A DNA stretch of 64,000 nt from Xestospongia muta (GCA_963693285.1 OY848919.1:7807461-7871460), one strand, 5' to 3'; shown: positions 21,934-35,477, numbered from the stretch's first letter. Notes: generated from the letters alone by a model not told the origin. Numbers and translations: made by a program.

Positions 21934-24900
21934 TTAACTCTTTCCAAAACCACCGTGACATGTGAGTGCCACATCCATTGCATCTTTAAAAGACTCATAA
22001 TCGCTGTATTGGGTTGGTTGGTCACCTTTATCTCTATAAAATGAAACAGTCAAGGTAAAGTGCCAGCTACATCAACCCAGTAATTGCAATAACAAATAAA
22101 TTAAATAATTTCATTAAGGCAGGTCTATCAATGAGTACTACCAATACATAAATTGGGATTTTAGTTATTTTGACAATACAGGAATGAAGCTCTCTTTGAC
22201 TCTTTTTAGTAACAGATGATCAACAAATTTACGTAGTGCCTTAATCAACCATTTGCCAGATAAAAGTACAATCGTTTCTGGACAATATTGAATGTAGCGC
22301 TAAAAACGCGTTATGTGCAGAAATGACACCTTATCAATTACTTCTAACCTCTTGACAAAACTTCATTCTAAAAATAACAAAGTGGCAACAGTGAGTTTAG
22401 TACTTCTATGCATAATTTGTCTGCATGTCAGATGGTTCTAAGATTTTTTTTAGCTTCATGCATGCATGTATATATATATGTCCACTGTCATTGTTTTTTG
22501 TATCCTTGTAAGTGACTTTTGGAGATGACAAATGAAATTAACATACACATAAAATAACTGCTAATGTACATAGCACCCAATGAATATGATTACTCCTACT
22601 GCAAGCACTTTGCATTGGGCGTGACTAATTAAAGCTATTGACTTCATATTTGGGTGGCTTCTCTCAGTTTAACTTTTCAGTTTTGAAACATAGCAAGTTT
22701 TGTTGCTAGCAGTAACAACAGTACCATCAAATAGTCATTTTACAATAGTTTCAATTATAAGCTTGTTAACCCTGTGCTAAACCAATCCACTATAATTGTC
22801 ACTAGTACTGTAACCACCTTAAAAATGCAAAATGTGGTCCCTTCAAAACCACAAAGGCTTCTTCACACTTATGTATGGCAGTCATTAGACCTATTTATGT
22901 GGTTTATCACCCCTCCTTTCACACAAAAATATCCCAAACTTACTCTTTTCATGAGGGATATCTTTGAGTTCTTTAATGGATTCAGCTACAACCATGCAAG
23001 AGAATGTAGATAAGACACTCATATACAAGACTATATACATACATTACACAATAAATATTTGTATACACACAGCAAACAAAAAGTGTAAATCTTGTATACC
23101 TTCTTCACATTCTTCCAAGTAATCTATGAAATAGATGTAAGTACATTCTTCTCTCGTCCTCTCATTGCAGCCAACCTCAGAATAGATGACCCTCTTAAAG
23201 AGATTCTTTATCAAGTCTGCATAGTATAATAACAGTCATCATAACAACGTAATGATCTCTTAGAATACATACAAACACTTGCTGTCTATACAGATTTATT
23301 GTGCATATGAATTTTCTTACCTGCTGTAAGTGTGATGTTACAGTTGGTTAAAAAATTTCGACAATATAACAGGGTACTTTCTTATGGCATCTCTGGTACC
23401 TAATGTTGCCAGACCATCACTGAATTGGTCGAGCTCTGCCTTATGTCTTAATAAGCAATGATACTGTGCAATAGATTGGACTACTACCCGTTTGTCTTCT
23501 AGTGTTAATAAACTGGTTGGCTTTGTTATACCACAGTCACTTAGTGTGTCAAAGTGTATTGAGTATACATTCTTTAGTTCATCTAATGTTGACACACATT
23601 GTATCTGAAATTAAATGAAAAATAATATCATGACATCATGTAATATAACAAGCTCACAATTTACATGTTTAAAGTAACAGCATGTCTACTGCAATAAACA
23701 TGCTAGATTTAACATGAAACCTCACAAAAATAGTATCTTCATATTAGCTATAGTGGCACATTGCTATTATATGAGTCTCATGTCAAGGTATATATGATGT
23801 GCTTAGATCCACATGTGTTCTAGTTATAAGTCAATGGTTGTCAAGAAACTAATACATATTTAGACAACTAAACCAAATAATATTAATATGCAATGCATAT
23901 CCTACAAGAACATATCTACTTACTTCATTAATCAGTTCTTTTGCTTGAAGATGCATTACGTCTTCAAAAGGGATTATGATATTTGATATGTCTTTACCAC
24001 ATATATAGTCAAATACAGCCAAAGAGAGAATGTTAAATCCAGCACCTCCTTGCACTAAACACATAGATGCAAGTTGTCCCAATTTGTAATACACCCGGTC
24101 CTGCATAACAAATTTAATTACTTGAATTATTCTTAGTATATGCTTACTCGAAGAGCAATGGAATCATGAAGAAGATAACCATTTTGAACATATTTAGGAG
24201 AAATAGCCTTAACAAGAAGTGTAAACAGTTCCCTAGTCAGACCACCTGTATCAATCCCATCTTCACCAACAAACTCCACCTACATGGATGTAATGGGAAG
24301 TCAATGAAATCAAAGAACATACTTACTCTTAGCTTCTTTGATGGGTCAAATGACTTTTTATCAGTCCTCCGAAAAAATTCTTCAAGAACATTGGTTCTAC
24401 TAATTACCATTGTGAAGCATTTGTCAATTAAATTTTGTCTAAGCATAGTGATAACTTCGTCAATACTGCTAATTTCACAAGATTGAAAATAGCTAGATAA
24501 AAGTTGATTAATAATAATATACATCATAACCTGCTACTAACCTTGGGTCTGTAAGACTTGCCTCTTGACGACTTACCTGGATTGCATACTGGAGCATAGA
24601 ATCATCGTCTTCACTCTAAAGGCCAACACATGAGGTAGCTGACACATAGCAATTATAAGCTCATTACCATGTCTTCTGCTTCAATGCCTACTGAATTGTC
24701 ACTGACCATCTCTTTATCATCAGACTCATAAGCTGATTGAACTTCATCTATATAATTATATGAAATATATATAGAATATTAGATGTACTATGATATGACA
24801 TACACATGTGTATGTGTGTGTAACATGATGTGAAGTCTACATGTCTTATACAAAACCTCATTAACAATAGGCCCGAGGATATTTTTTTACACAAGTTAGT

Positions 24901-25992
24901 AGGTTTGCATAATGTATATTGACCAATTAATGAACCATGACATATCTGATATAATCTGTTATGAAATGCATACAAACCATCCACCATTGTCCATGAGTGT
25001 AGGGCTGATATAGCTTCTCATTAGATCAGACTCATATCGTTGTATTAAACTACCACTATTCCTCTTCACAAAAAAGCAAAGAACTCCCAAAAATTTAAAC
25101 CTGCTATATGCTTAATATAAACTGGACCCTCCCATTCTACGTGAGAATTATATTATATGTGTTTGTGTAAACATGCACTCACCAGTAACAGTTGACTTGC
25201 ATGCTAAAAGGTGCTCTCTCAACATGTGAAGGGGAACTAGATTGCCACATTCTAGACATTTTTCTTGTCGTAATACAGGTGACCATTGCTAATAAAACAA
25301 AACCAAACATTTGTTGTTTTTTTTTAACATCATATAAAACTTACATTACTTGGAGAAGGGGTCATGTCTAAATCTCTTTGTATTGGACGAACATACACTT
25401 TGGCACTGTGCACAACACTCCTCAGAAAATTGACTGAGCATCCTTCCTGTGGCACAGGAATAATTTCAAGCTTACGATTGCCACTGGCACGAAGCAACTC
25501 ATAACCACCTCCAGAAGACAGTTTAGGATATTGTTGCATGAGTTCTTCATGAAGCTCTTCTGGGCCCCCATCGTAAAAAAATGACAACCTCTTTTCTCCT
25601 AAACTTGCTAGCTGTAACTTAGCTCTAGTCTTACTGTCAGGTGGTTCATTTTGAGTGGGGGAACTTAAACAAACGAATGTATGTGACCAAGTTTTTAGTT
25701 TTTTCTTTTTGCTTAGGCTCTCACTTCCCTTCGAATTTCTACGTTTCCCAAAGCTGGTATTATAATGGAATAAGTGTTTTATTTCGGAACTGGAAGAAGT
25801 CTGCGAAGGTTCGAGAGCACTTGACAATCTTGATATCCCACTGTTACTAGCTTCGCGACAACTGGGTACACTAGATCTAGAGATCCCGCTACCGCTAGGT
25901 CGACTCTCCAGCGCATCGACAGCGTTCAACAAACTATTATATATTGACAACACTTGTTGCCTAAGGTCTCCTGTCCTCGTCTGATCTGCCAT
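21934..25992 (-). pseudogene. Transposon-borne UBZ-UIM-HECT ubiquitin-ligase-like gene, frameshifted
   Basis: Minus-strand exons: 25345-25992 (ATG at 25992; S-rich, KKKKLK), 25183-25288, 24668-24747, 24542-24615, 24327-24492, 24148-24279, 23924-24100, 23321-23604, 23100-23216 and 21934-22033. Phases agree through exon 7. Exon 2 encodes a C2HC finger (CLECG..VPLHMLREHLLAC, UBZ/Rad18-like). Exon 4 encodes a textbook ubiquitin-interacting motif (DDDSMLQYAIQVSRQEA). Exons 5-7 encode a HECT N-lobe with VEFVGEDGIDTGGLTREL. The last exon ends YESFKDAMDVALTCHGGFGKS, with the conserved HECT terminal Phe region. One extra base in the A6 run at 23350-23355 puts a stop in exon 8. The C-lobe exon with the catalytic Cys was not found between 22034 and 23099. 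Probably a recently broken E3-like protein of unknown role in transposition. Confidence 0.75.
22034..23099 (-). other. Interval expected to hold the HECT catalytic-cysteine exon
   Basis: The exon before (ending EECEEG) and the final exon (from DKGDQPTQYS) leave a gap where HECT proteins have the PPLGF and TC.L.LP motifs. I could not find either motif on the minus strand. A plus-strand open frame at 22774-23013 has no resemblance I recognise. The exon may be lost, very diverged, or missed. Confidence 0.3.
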
Positions 25993-26073
25993 GACACTGT
26001 ACTCTTCGTCTCTCTCTGACTGTAATAACAATCTCTTCTCTCCAAGTCTTGCTTAAGTCTAGTTTTACGGTAA

Positions 26074-26082
26074 TTTCCCGCC
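26074..26082 (+). promoter_or_regulatory. E2F-like site upstream of the HECT-type gene
   Basis: TTTCCCGCC followed by AATG (overlapping a CCAAT-type CCAATG), 82 bp upstream of the minus-strand start codon. It matches the E2F consensus TTTSSCGC and would tie expression to S phase. Function is inferred from the motif alone. Confidence 0.35.
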
Positions 26083-26279
26083 AATGAAAAGAATAACTAA
26101 CATTAATAAAAATGTAATTATCTGACATAAATTGCTAAATCAATTGTAGAGATAGTATTATATATGTGAAGTACAAGATACACTATATGACAAACAGCTT
26201 TAATACTAGATTAGTACGCACTGAAACTCCATCAAAAATCTATACATTGCACTATGCAGACCAAAAGAGGCAGAATCAA

Positions 26280-26365
26280 GCTCAAGCTGAGACAACAACA
26301 ACAAAATAATAATAATAACATTAATAATAACAATAACAATAACACTAATAGTAATAATGATAACA
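26280..26365. repeat. AAC/AAT-rich simple repeat
   Basis: ACAACAACAAC passes into AATAATAATAAT and mixed AACAATAAC triplets. Confidence 0.85.
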
Positions 26366-26411
26366 TTATGGAATTATAATAGTTTTTAGCTAATCTTTCA
26401 GCATACAACTT

Positions 26412-26575
26412 ACCTTTCGACTGTCAAGCAACTTGATGTCTTTCCACCAATAGTATCAACAATAGTTTGGGTTATCAATTGACCTTAGTATTGTTTCAAG
26501 TCTTAACTCATCGTGGTCTCTTTGCACCCTATACATATCGATTTTGCACTGAACAGTTTCTTTGACATGATCCAC
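26412..26575 (-). pseudogene. Exon-like fragment of unknown origin
   Basis: The minus strand reads VKETVQCKIDMYRVQRDHDE, then LRLETILRSIDNPNYC, a stop, and WWKDIKLLDSRK before a GTAAG donor at about 26412. The codon pattern looks protein-like but I know no match. It lies just upstream of the HECT-type gene inside the transposon, so it may be a further cargo exon or older captured sequence. Confidence 0.3.
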
Positions 26576-26879
26576 ACTGAAACCTGCTTTTCACCTTTAA
26601 CAATTATTCTTGTCATACTTGCTCTTGGTGAGGAATGATAATGATATTATTATAATATGATTTAAAACATATTAACACAATGTATTCTATAACACTGATA
26701 GAAATAAAACCAGTGTGAGGTATGTATAAAACAAGTGGTATAACCAATGGCTTGAGTTCACGGTCTGCATGAAGAGACCATAACTACAATTACATAACCT
26801 ACATTGTCGGACATAAGATTAGATACTTTGATGAAATGATTAAAAACAATTAAAAAAAACATCAATATTAAAATGTTTG

Positions 26880-27560
26880 ACCACCCATACTGACTGCACT
26901 AACTGATAAATCATAGTAAGCAATGCTACTAATCATACTGACCAACACTGACCTTTTGACCATGCATATTGAGCATACTGACTAAACCAACCTTGCTGAC
27001 AAACTGACAAAAGACTGACCAACCATAATTACTGACTGTCCATTGTAAGCAATACTACTGATCATACTGACTAAAATTGACCAACCATACAGACGAAATG
27101 ATCATACTGACCATATACTAACTTACAAGACCATACCAACCAAACACTGACAATACTGAAGAGCATTGGCAGATCATACTGACCAACTGACCATATTGAC
27201 CATACTTATCATACAATAATAACCAACCATACCAAAACTGACTTACCATACTCATTTTGAACAAACACTGACTGATTGACCATTCAGACCATACTAACTG
27301 GGCAACTCTATTGACCATACTGATGCGCATGACTGACCATGCTGATCAACACTGACCAACTGACCATTCTAACCATACTGACCATACTAATTGACTGTCC
27401 ATTGTGAGCAATTCTACTGACTATACTGGCCAACACTGACCATACTGACCAACCTTGACTGATCAAGTCAACTGATCATACCAACCAACATTAATCAATA
27501 TTGACCAAAACTGACCAACCATACTAACCAACTGACTATCTAACTGACTCTTAGTCTAAC
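26880..27560. repeat. Irregular minisatellite around ACCATACTGACCAAC
   Basis: Short units such as GACCATACTGACCAACC recur at irregular 10-20 bp spacing over nearly 700 bp. The open frames that cross it are by-products of the repeat. Confidence 0.85.
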
Positions 27561-27830
27561 CCTTTTATATCGATTATTTGACTGAATATCTGATTTAGTG
27601 CCTGATTGCATGAATGTCTGCTTGACTATCTGATTGACCTTCTGACTGATTATATGACTGACTATCTGGTTGACTATCTATCTAACTGACACTCTGACTG
27701 ATTATTTGAATTACAATCTGACTCTTTTTGACTGACTATGAGATTGTTTATCTAAACTGACTCTATGACTGCCAATCTACCTGCCTGTCTGAATGATTAT
27801 TAGTAATGTCTGTAATTTTACTTACTATGG
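27560..27830. repeat. Irregular CTGACTATCTGA-type repeat
   Basis: Units such as GACTATCTGATTGAC recur. Near 27830 the sequence turns to TGGTCAGTATGGTCAGTCAG, which is the reverse complement of the preceding repeat type. Confidence 0.75.
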
Positions 27831-28069
27831 TCAGTATGGTCAGTCAGTGTTAGTCAGATGTGATATGACTAGTGTTTTCTGTTAATGAATACATTTTAAT
27901 GGGACAATCTGGACCATTGCAACATTGACAATTCTACATAAAACAACATTCTCTAAACGTGGGATTATAGTACCAAATCTATCTTATCTTATGTGTGTAC
28001 ACTGTTATTCATCAAAAATAATTCTGTAAAATCAAAAATTTAGTTTAAATGTGGGGTCATAACATTGAG

Positions 28070-28450
28070 GCGGCAGTTGATTGAAGAGTTAGATTGATGA
28101 ATAGACAGATAGACAGATAGATAAAAGATGGACAAACAGGTGTATGGATTGAATGAATTGACTAAGAGGTCAGCAGACAGAAAGGACACTTGGACAGATT
28201 AAATGGAAAGACACTTGACAGACAAATAAAGAGAATCACGGTTGAATGGAGGCTGAGATATTAGCAGATAGATAGACTGGATTACAGTGAATATATGGAT
28301 GATTCAGTGGATGAGGTGATAAATGGACATACGGATAAAAGGATGGAAATCAAAGAGGTGAGTGGATGGGCAGACAGATAAATAGATAATATATGTGCAG
28401 ATCAATATCAATATAGATAGATTGCTAGTCAGACAAAAGATGGACAAGAT
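28070..28450. repeat. GATAGA/GACAGA/GATGGA-rich simple sequence
   Basis: Purine-rich tetranucleotide-like drift (ATAGACAGATAGACAGATAG) with no coding signal. Confidence 0.75.
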
Positions 28451-28507
28451 GAGAATGATGGATAATGTTACTTCCAAAGATTCATGTGGACCAGCTGTCT
28501 TTTATAT

Positions 28508-28627
28508 AAAAAATTGCCAGTACTATTACACAGAAACATACCACATCAACTTTCAATGATACTTTACATAGATTATCATTAAAAGTGTATGCAATGCGTT
28601 CTGTGCAATAGTACTGGCAAATTTTTG
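28508..28627. repeat. Imperfect inverted repeat, about 28-bp arms
   Basis: AAAAATTGCCAGTACTATTA near 28510 is complementary to TAGTACTGGCAAATTTTT near 28608-28626, around a 60-bp loop. It could be a small foldback remnant. Confidence 0.7.
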
Positions 28628-28884
28628 GATGTGCAAACAAATGGAAATTAAGTTAGAGACACAAAGAGACAAAGAGAGGCACAAAGAGACAGAGAGAGAA
28701 AAAGTGCTCATTTATTTGGAATTATTCCTAAAGGAGAGTCTGACTTAAACTCACTTTGCTAGTTGGTCCAAGATTGTAGGCAAAGGAAGGCAGCCATGTA
28801 TGAATATCTATCCATATCAAATGACTACATGCTACATCAATAAATCCCTTTGTCATCTTTGTAATGATGATTTCAACTATTATT

Positions 28885-29385
<501 letters not shown>

Positions 29386-30788
29386 TGGGTACTCTATGCT
29401 TCGATACCACGTTTGGATGTTTTGGTATCAAGTACACAACACCCATTTTTATTAAACAATAGTGTAATAACAGTTAATATTTGTGATAGCCAAATGACTA
29501 CCTGGTGATTGTGCATGCACAGACTGCTTTAATAATTTCAATTAAATAAGAGTTGTTAGATTGATATGAAACTAAGGAAATATGATAAATAAATGTTAAA
29601 GTTTAATATATAATAATATGTCATGAGAGAGAGAGAGAGAAGACAGAGATAAAGCAGGCCGAAGACAGATAATGAAGCATGATAATTGAACAATGAAGCT
29701 CATGCATACAGATAATGAGGAGTCGATAAGGTTGTATATACTAGTGGTATTATTAGTCTAATCAACTTCAGATTGCCACAATAACACAAACATGGTGATG
29801 ACATTCTGTATTCAATTTATACTTCATTGTTAGACTTTGGGAGCACTCCAAACCCTTGAGAAAATAGATTTGAAGGTTTTTAGCAAGGGGAATTGTCAGT
29901 CTTGAACTCACCTTGCTAGTTAATTTAAGTCATTGTCTTTTTATGCTTACTCTGACTCAATGGAAACACTATATCTTCTGTGTAGAGTTGGGACAACAGC
30001 ATTTCTGACATTTGAATAACAATAATGTGATCATCAATTAGGTACATTGAGCAATATTGTTGTCTTGAAATAACAAATATACATGTACATGTACCTGTGT
30101 TAAACTAGAGATAAATACTACTGCTCTTGGAAGATTTACATTGCACTCTGAAGACATTCAAATTCCCTAATATCTGGAGCCAGCCCCCTCAACCCAACCC
30201 CTGTATTTATCAACCATACAATCTTGTAACAGTCTTTACTTTGCTCCAAAGACTTTATCCTATTTCTAAAAGATTTGTCTTATTTAAAGTAGACCATCAT
30301 TTTACACAATTTAAAAATTATAATCTTATCACTTTGAAAACACTATACTGATTTCTAAAACACTACCCTATATTTATAATAGACTATATATTCTATTTGA
30401 ATGTTATCATTCAGTAAAAGAACTCAAGCTCAGTATCGTATCTGTAAAACACTACTCTTTTTTAAATAGACCGTCATTTTACAAGACAAAAAAATATTTT
30501 ACATTGATAGATACTATACAACTTAAAAAACACAACCTTATTGAATGTTATCACATTGAAAGACACAATCTTACTTCTAAAGACACTACCCTACTTCAAA
30601 ATAGACTATCATTTGCACAAAAGGACTACCCTTTTTAGATGCTACTACATTAAAAACCACTGACCTATTTTTAAAAATCCACTACCCCATTTTAAAAAAC
30701 CACCACCTTATTTAAAACTTGACTACCCTCTGTAAGATTTCACTAGCCTTTTTTAATGTGGTTATTTTGGCACTAATTACCTCTCATA
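29386..30788. repeat. Right terminal inverted repeat
   Basis: Reverse complement of the left TIR, ending CTCTCATA at 30788. It retains about 65 bp (around 30360-30425) that the left copy lacks. Confidence 0.92.
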
Positions 30789-30794
30789 AGGATA
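30789..30794. repeat. Target-site duplication, right (AGGATA)
   Basis: Identical to 18103-18108. Confidence 0.9.
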
Positions 30795-31303
30795 GACTAT
30801 TTGCATGTAAGAGCTAAAGAATTTAATTATTGTAAATTGCCTGTATGTCATATCCGGTTGCTGTAGTTGCTGAAATAATACATTGAATTTGATGGAGAAC
30901 AGCAGATTTGAAACTTGCGCCAAGCAAAATATATCGTTTATTTTTATATAGCATAGCTAGAGTAAAACTATAATACTACATGCATTACTTAAGGAAGTTA
31001 CAAATTGTTTTCTTTGAGCTTTGTGATGAGTACAAGCACTGATTGAGATGAATACGAGCACTGTTGTACAAGTTAGTCTCTCTCCTGAGAGTTAATAATG
31101 TTCAAGCCACAAGAAGAATAATTTTGATGAAACAGCTAACTGCGCTACGATACCTGCTGAGGCAAGATCTCTCTCTATTAGGAATGACCATGCTGGTAGT
31201 TCTAACTTGACTGTAATGCCAGAGCATGTACTTGAAGAAGTTACATGGGTAAAATCCAGCAAGTATCAGTCTCCTGAGATAATCAACGAAATAATCGATT
31301 AAG

Positions 31304-32653
31304 TTGATGGGCCACAAAGTTTTACGATCACTAGTTAATGAGTTCTTTACACAAAGATGGTTTTCTCTCCTTGTTGATGAAACCAGAGATGTTTCTAATC
31401 ATGAACAACTTGTCATAACTTTAAGATGGGTGTCAGAAAAGTATGAAATTAATGAAGATTATTTTGGCCTGGCTGAGTTGGATGAAACTACAGCTGATTG
31501 TATTAATTCATCAATTAAGGCTTTCTTGGTGTCATTGGGTTTACCATTTGATCATTGTAGGGGACAAGGATATGACGGAGCACAAAATTTCCAAGGTCAT
31601 GTCAGTGGAGTTGCCAAGAGATTTGAGAATGATAATCAGGCTGCTATTTCTGTGCATTCATTGTCTTGCACATTGTGTAAACCTGTACCTCCAGGATATA
31701 GCAAAGGATTACAAATGCATCAAGGAAGCTTTAAACTTCACTATGGAGGCTGTTCAGCTGAAGTGTTCTCCAAAAAGACAAATAATCTTTGAAAAAATTC
31801 AAAGAGAGTAAGGTGATACATCAAAGTCAGGAATCTGCACTCTTTGCCCAACTAGGTGGACTGTGCGAACAGGGGCAATACAAGCTATTCTTGGTAACTG
31901 TGACTGTGACGACATCATGGAAAAAATAAATTTTTCAGGTAAACCAAAAGCACATGAAATGAAATTGCTACACAATTTGTGTGAGATTTTGAAGCCCTTT
32001 GAAGAAGCAACCAATCTTTCACAGGGACAAAACGTTGTTACAGTAAGTGAAGTGATCATTTGTATTCCCTCTCTTCGTGAACACCTACGGAAACTTACAA
32101 TAAACTACAATTGTCGACTTCTCACCTCTCTTCAGAATGCAGTGGATGAAAGGCTGTCCAAATTTCAATACATGGAGATATTTCAATTGGCAACAGCTTT
32201 AGATCCACGGTACAAACTGGATTGGTGCACAGATGAAGAAGTGGAGAAGATAAAACATGCCCTGTTAAAGAAGGGAGGAGAAATTGCTCCACCTGAGATG
32301 CAAGTCTTCCTCCTCCAAAGAAGAGGGCCAGACCAGGACTTGAATTTATGAAAGACCGGTCTAGGACTACTCAGTCTCACCAAGTTGGCTTATCATTTGA
32401 GATCAAAGAATATTTTTCACTTCCTTGCATTCCTGATGACGACGACGACATTCTAGGCTCTTGGAAGTCGACTAGGGACAAGTATCCTACATTAGCTGGG
32501 CTTGCTGCCATCTACTTGACCACTCCTGCTTCATCGGCACAAGTGGAGAGAATATTTAGCATCGGGGGCAAGATTTTCAGGCCTGAGAGGTGTCGACTTA
32601 ATAATGACCTTTTCCAAACATTGATGTTTATCCGTAGCAATGATTATAATTAA
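31304..32653 (+). pseudogene. hAT-family transposase pseudogene, possibly a chimera
   Basis: Reading frames change at about 31680 and 32300, with a TAA at 31809-31811. The 5' part (RWFSLLVDETRDVSNHEQLV, then LRWVSEKYEINEDYFGL, CRGQGYDGAQNFQG, and CVNLYLQDIAKDY in the next frame, ending CPTRWTVRTG) resembles the ZMYM1/DUF4371-type hAT group. From about 31930 it changes in style to the ZBED type (LKPFEEATNLSQGQNV, IFQLATALDPRYKLDW). It ends with a hAT C-terminal dimerisation domain (YPTLAGLAAIYLTTPASSAQ, VERIFS). Two hAT types could have been joined, or the family may simply vary. It is dead in either case. Confidence 0.7.
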
Positions 32654-32789
32654 AATTGCAATTGTAATTGTAATTGTAATTGAGGAATGAAAACTACCTG
32701 TGTAATTGTAATTGTAATTTACTCTATGAGCAACAGCTGTCATTGAAAACGTAATTGTAATTGGTCATTTGTAATTGACCCCAAGTCTG
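32640..32789. mobile_element. Right end of the hAT element
   Basis: After the ORF come repeated TAATTG units, then ATTGACCCCAAGTCTG. In reverse this is CAGACTTGGGGTCAAT, like the ends of some animal hAT elements. The next 8 bp are CTTCTGAG. I found no matching left end. Confidence 0.5.
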
Positions 32790-33254
32790 CTTCTGAGAGG
32801 AGCATCTAATTGTTAATATCCTGAGTTTGTCCATTCTCAAGCTGATCATGACACCCACCTAATATTATAACATGTAATTTTCAAACTAATGCTACCATTT
32901 ATAGTCAGTTCTTTCATTGTTGTGCTCATTAGTGAAAGGTAATACTGTGTTGCCTATACCAATAATACATAAATATAATTTAAAACATTCACATACTGTG
33001 AGTTTAACAGATTCTCCTCCTCTTCAGCTGTCACTAATATGTTCCAAAAGTAAAAAAAGCTCCTCATATTCTTTTATACTAACCTCTGATCCAAAAGAGC
33101 AAATCTGATGATATACTGACATCTTTTGTTAAACACTTTTGATGTTAGAAAAAACTACATTAGCATGCTTGGTTGAAATACTACTAATCTAGAGGGTGAA
33201 TATTGTATAAAACTAGTCTATCATTGAGATAATTATATCTACATGTACCTGAAA

Positions 33255-33445
33255 AGAACTTGAACCATCAAGCAGTGCTCTTTATTTGTTGTGATGTACT
33301 TCTGAGGTAAGACATCGTCCATTGTTTGTCAACATCAACAAAAAGTGGCAAATCTTTTAAGTCTTGATAGCCAAATATGTGTTGACATGGAAGCTTCACA
33401 CTTTTTCAGAAAGTACAGTGACACTCTTGAAATGACACAGACAGG
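33255..33445 (-). pseudogene. SWIM zinc-finger remnant of a MULE-type transposase
   Basis: The minus strand reads CHCTF, a stop, KSVKLPCQHIFGYQDLKD, then KQWTMSYLRSTSQ. C.C...LPC.HI with a downstream W..SYLRS is the SWIM finger found at the C-terminus of MULE-type transposases and ZSWIM proteins. One TGA interrupts it. It is on the opposite strand from the remnant at 15300-18102, so it is a separate fragment. Confidence 0.55.
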
Positions 33446-33449
33446 CTAC

Positions 33450-35470
33450 CTTCTAATGATTCAACAGTACAACAAGTAGTAAAATCCTCTGAAAATGTCA
33501 ATCTATCATGAAGCAAAAATTACTTTTTGATAAAGGAAAGACCATAGCGTATCACCACCTAGATTATTTTTGAGGTTAATTAAATGCTGAATTACTTGCA
33601 CATTTTTTTATTAATGCCATCAATGAAGCATAGCCAGATTCATTTCTCAAACAAGACAAAAAAACAAAAAAAGTAGACAAATCAGTATCAGCATTCCAAC
33701 CTATTCATATTATATCATCACTTAGTATGAACGTTATTCAAGATCCACAACCATGCTTTAAAGTCCTGAAAGTGTATGAAAGTAAATAGATCTAATCACA
33801 CCAAAACTCACCTTTGATTAGTCCTGGCCCCAGACTCTTTACATTTATAGTCTTTACTACCAAAAACACAAGCAAAATGAACACTAAAAAGGACAAGTCT
33901 TTGTTTGCCCCCTCAACCAGCTTTGGAACCATCCTACTCGCTGCATCTAGAGTTCTAGAATCTCTGCAAAATAGTTGAACCGAGTCTCCCTAAAAACAAA
34001 TGTACAATCTGCCATTTGCTAAAGTACCTCATGTGTTTGAGTCAGTTGGGTGTGGTTTTATATTTTAGGGCGTGGTTTCAATTGTAGGACTTATAGTCTT
34101 CAATTAATGCGTTCGGTTACCTGACCTATAGCTAAGCGCTCCCTTATAATTATTATATTCATTTAAATTATACAAAGAAAACACAAGTCTAAATCAAAAT
34201 TCAGAAATAGTAGATGTCAGCTATTGAAAGTATGAAATTCTCATAAGCTCCTGTATTCGTGTTGACGTTATCTAGATCCTTGCAATCTCATCATAACACT
34301 TAATACACTAACAATTACAATCAATATTACAATCTTTTAATCTACACACACAGAGGTAATACTATTCATCTTATTCAGGTCTAGCAATGTTCTTGTCGCT
34401 TAAACCATCAACATTTGATACTAGTGAAAAATCTCATTTACAAACAATCAAACAACAAATGAATTTAATAATTGCTACAAGAGAAGGGCAAAGGGAGAGA
34501 GGAGGAGGAATTTATTTAGCTATAAAATAAAAAAATATTTTTTGAGGATATATATGTACATGTAATGGTCTCTTTCAATTCCTGTTAAAATATATCACAA
34601 TAATTGTATTTATTAAACATAAGACTGTAGGCTGTATTTATCATAAAATGTAGAGGTAATGATTACTGTCTTATTAATTAGTGTATTTTTATAATAATTT
34701 GTTACAGAATTAAAACTAATATCTACTCTAGATAGGGCTATATCATATTGTATAGATACAAGACCATTCTCAATGAGTTCCTTGAAACCCATCCAGGGAT
34801 CTTAAGAATGAAGAACCTTGCATTGAACAGAAAAGAGAGAGACATCCTAGCTAAATATACCTATAATTTTCTTCATTAGCAGTTAAATATAGCTAACACA
34901 ATAACAATGATTTTCTACTGTCATTTATGTAATTTGAGTTTGTCATATCAATTTTAGTTTGTCAAAATTGATGACAAAATCTAATTCTATAGGTAAAACT
35001 AACCTGACAATTGAATATAGATAAAGGAAAATGGAGGTTATCCCTTTTTCTTTTAAATATTTATTGAAGAGGAAGAGTTAACTTATAAGGAAATTAGTAT
35101 TGAAGAATAATTTGCTCCAAAAATGAAACAATTATAATTTCTTCATATAACATGTAGATATCCAGGCAGACAAACAGAGAAAATACTGTATTGCATATTT
35201 TTATTGATAATGAAATTTTCAAGATGATGTTGATATATCATTGTTACTATACTATACTATCTGTTTTTATATCAATTTTAAATGATCTTTATTTTGTTTT
35301 GTTTGAGAAGTGTGATTGATTATATATAATTTTAAATTTCATCTCCTTTTGTGTTTCCTTATAGTTTAATGTAATTATTAAACTCAATTTGAACAACCAA
35401 ATATTCATAAGCTGTCAAAATAGGGTAGGGTTATAATAATATTTACAAGCCCCACCCATTTTTGTGACCC
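33450..35470. other. AT-rich spacer upstream of the death/LRR gene
   Basis: No convincing exon. Just before the start codon is GCCCCACCCATTTTTGTGACC, a short C-rich stretch that may be promoter or 5' UTR. Confidence 0.35.
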
Positions 35471-35477
35471 TACCAAA

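Noticed and set aside
24166..24486. Plus-strand frame opposite HECT exons 5-6
   Set aside because: Spans an intron of the opposite gene and has no family resemblance.
25641..25850. Plus-strand frame opposite HECT-gene exon 1
   Set aside because: Shadow of the minus-strand coding exon, which has better composition and splice sites.
27118..27330. Open frame across the ACCATACTGACC repeats
   Set aside because: Composition is that of the repeat, with no domain-like pattern.
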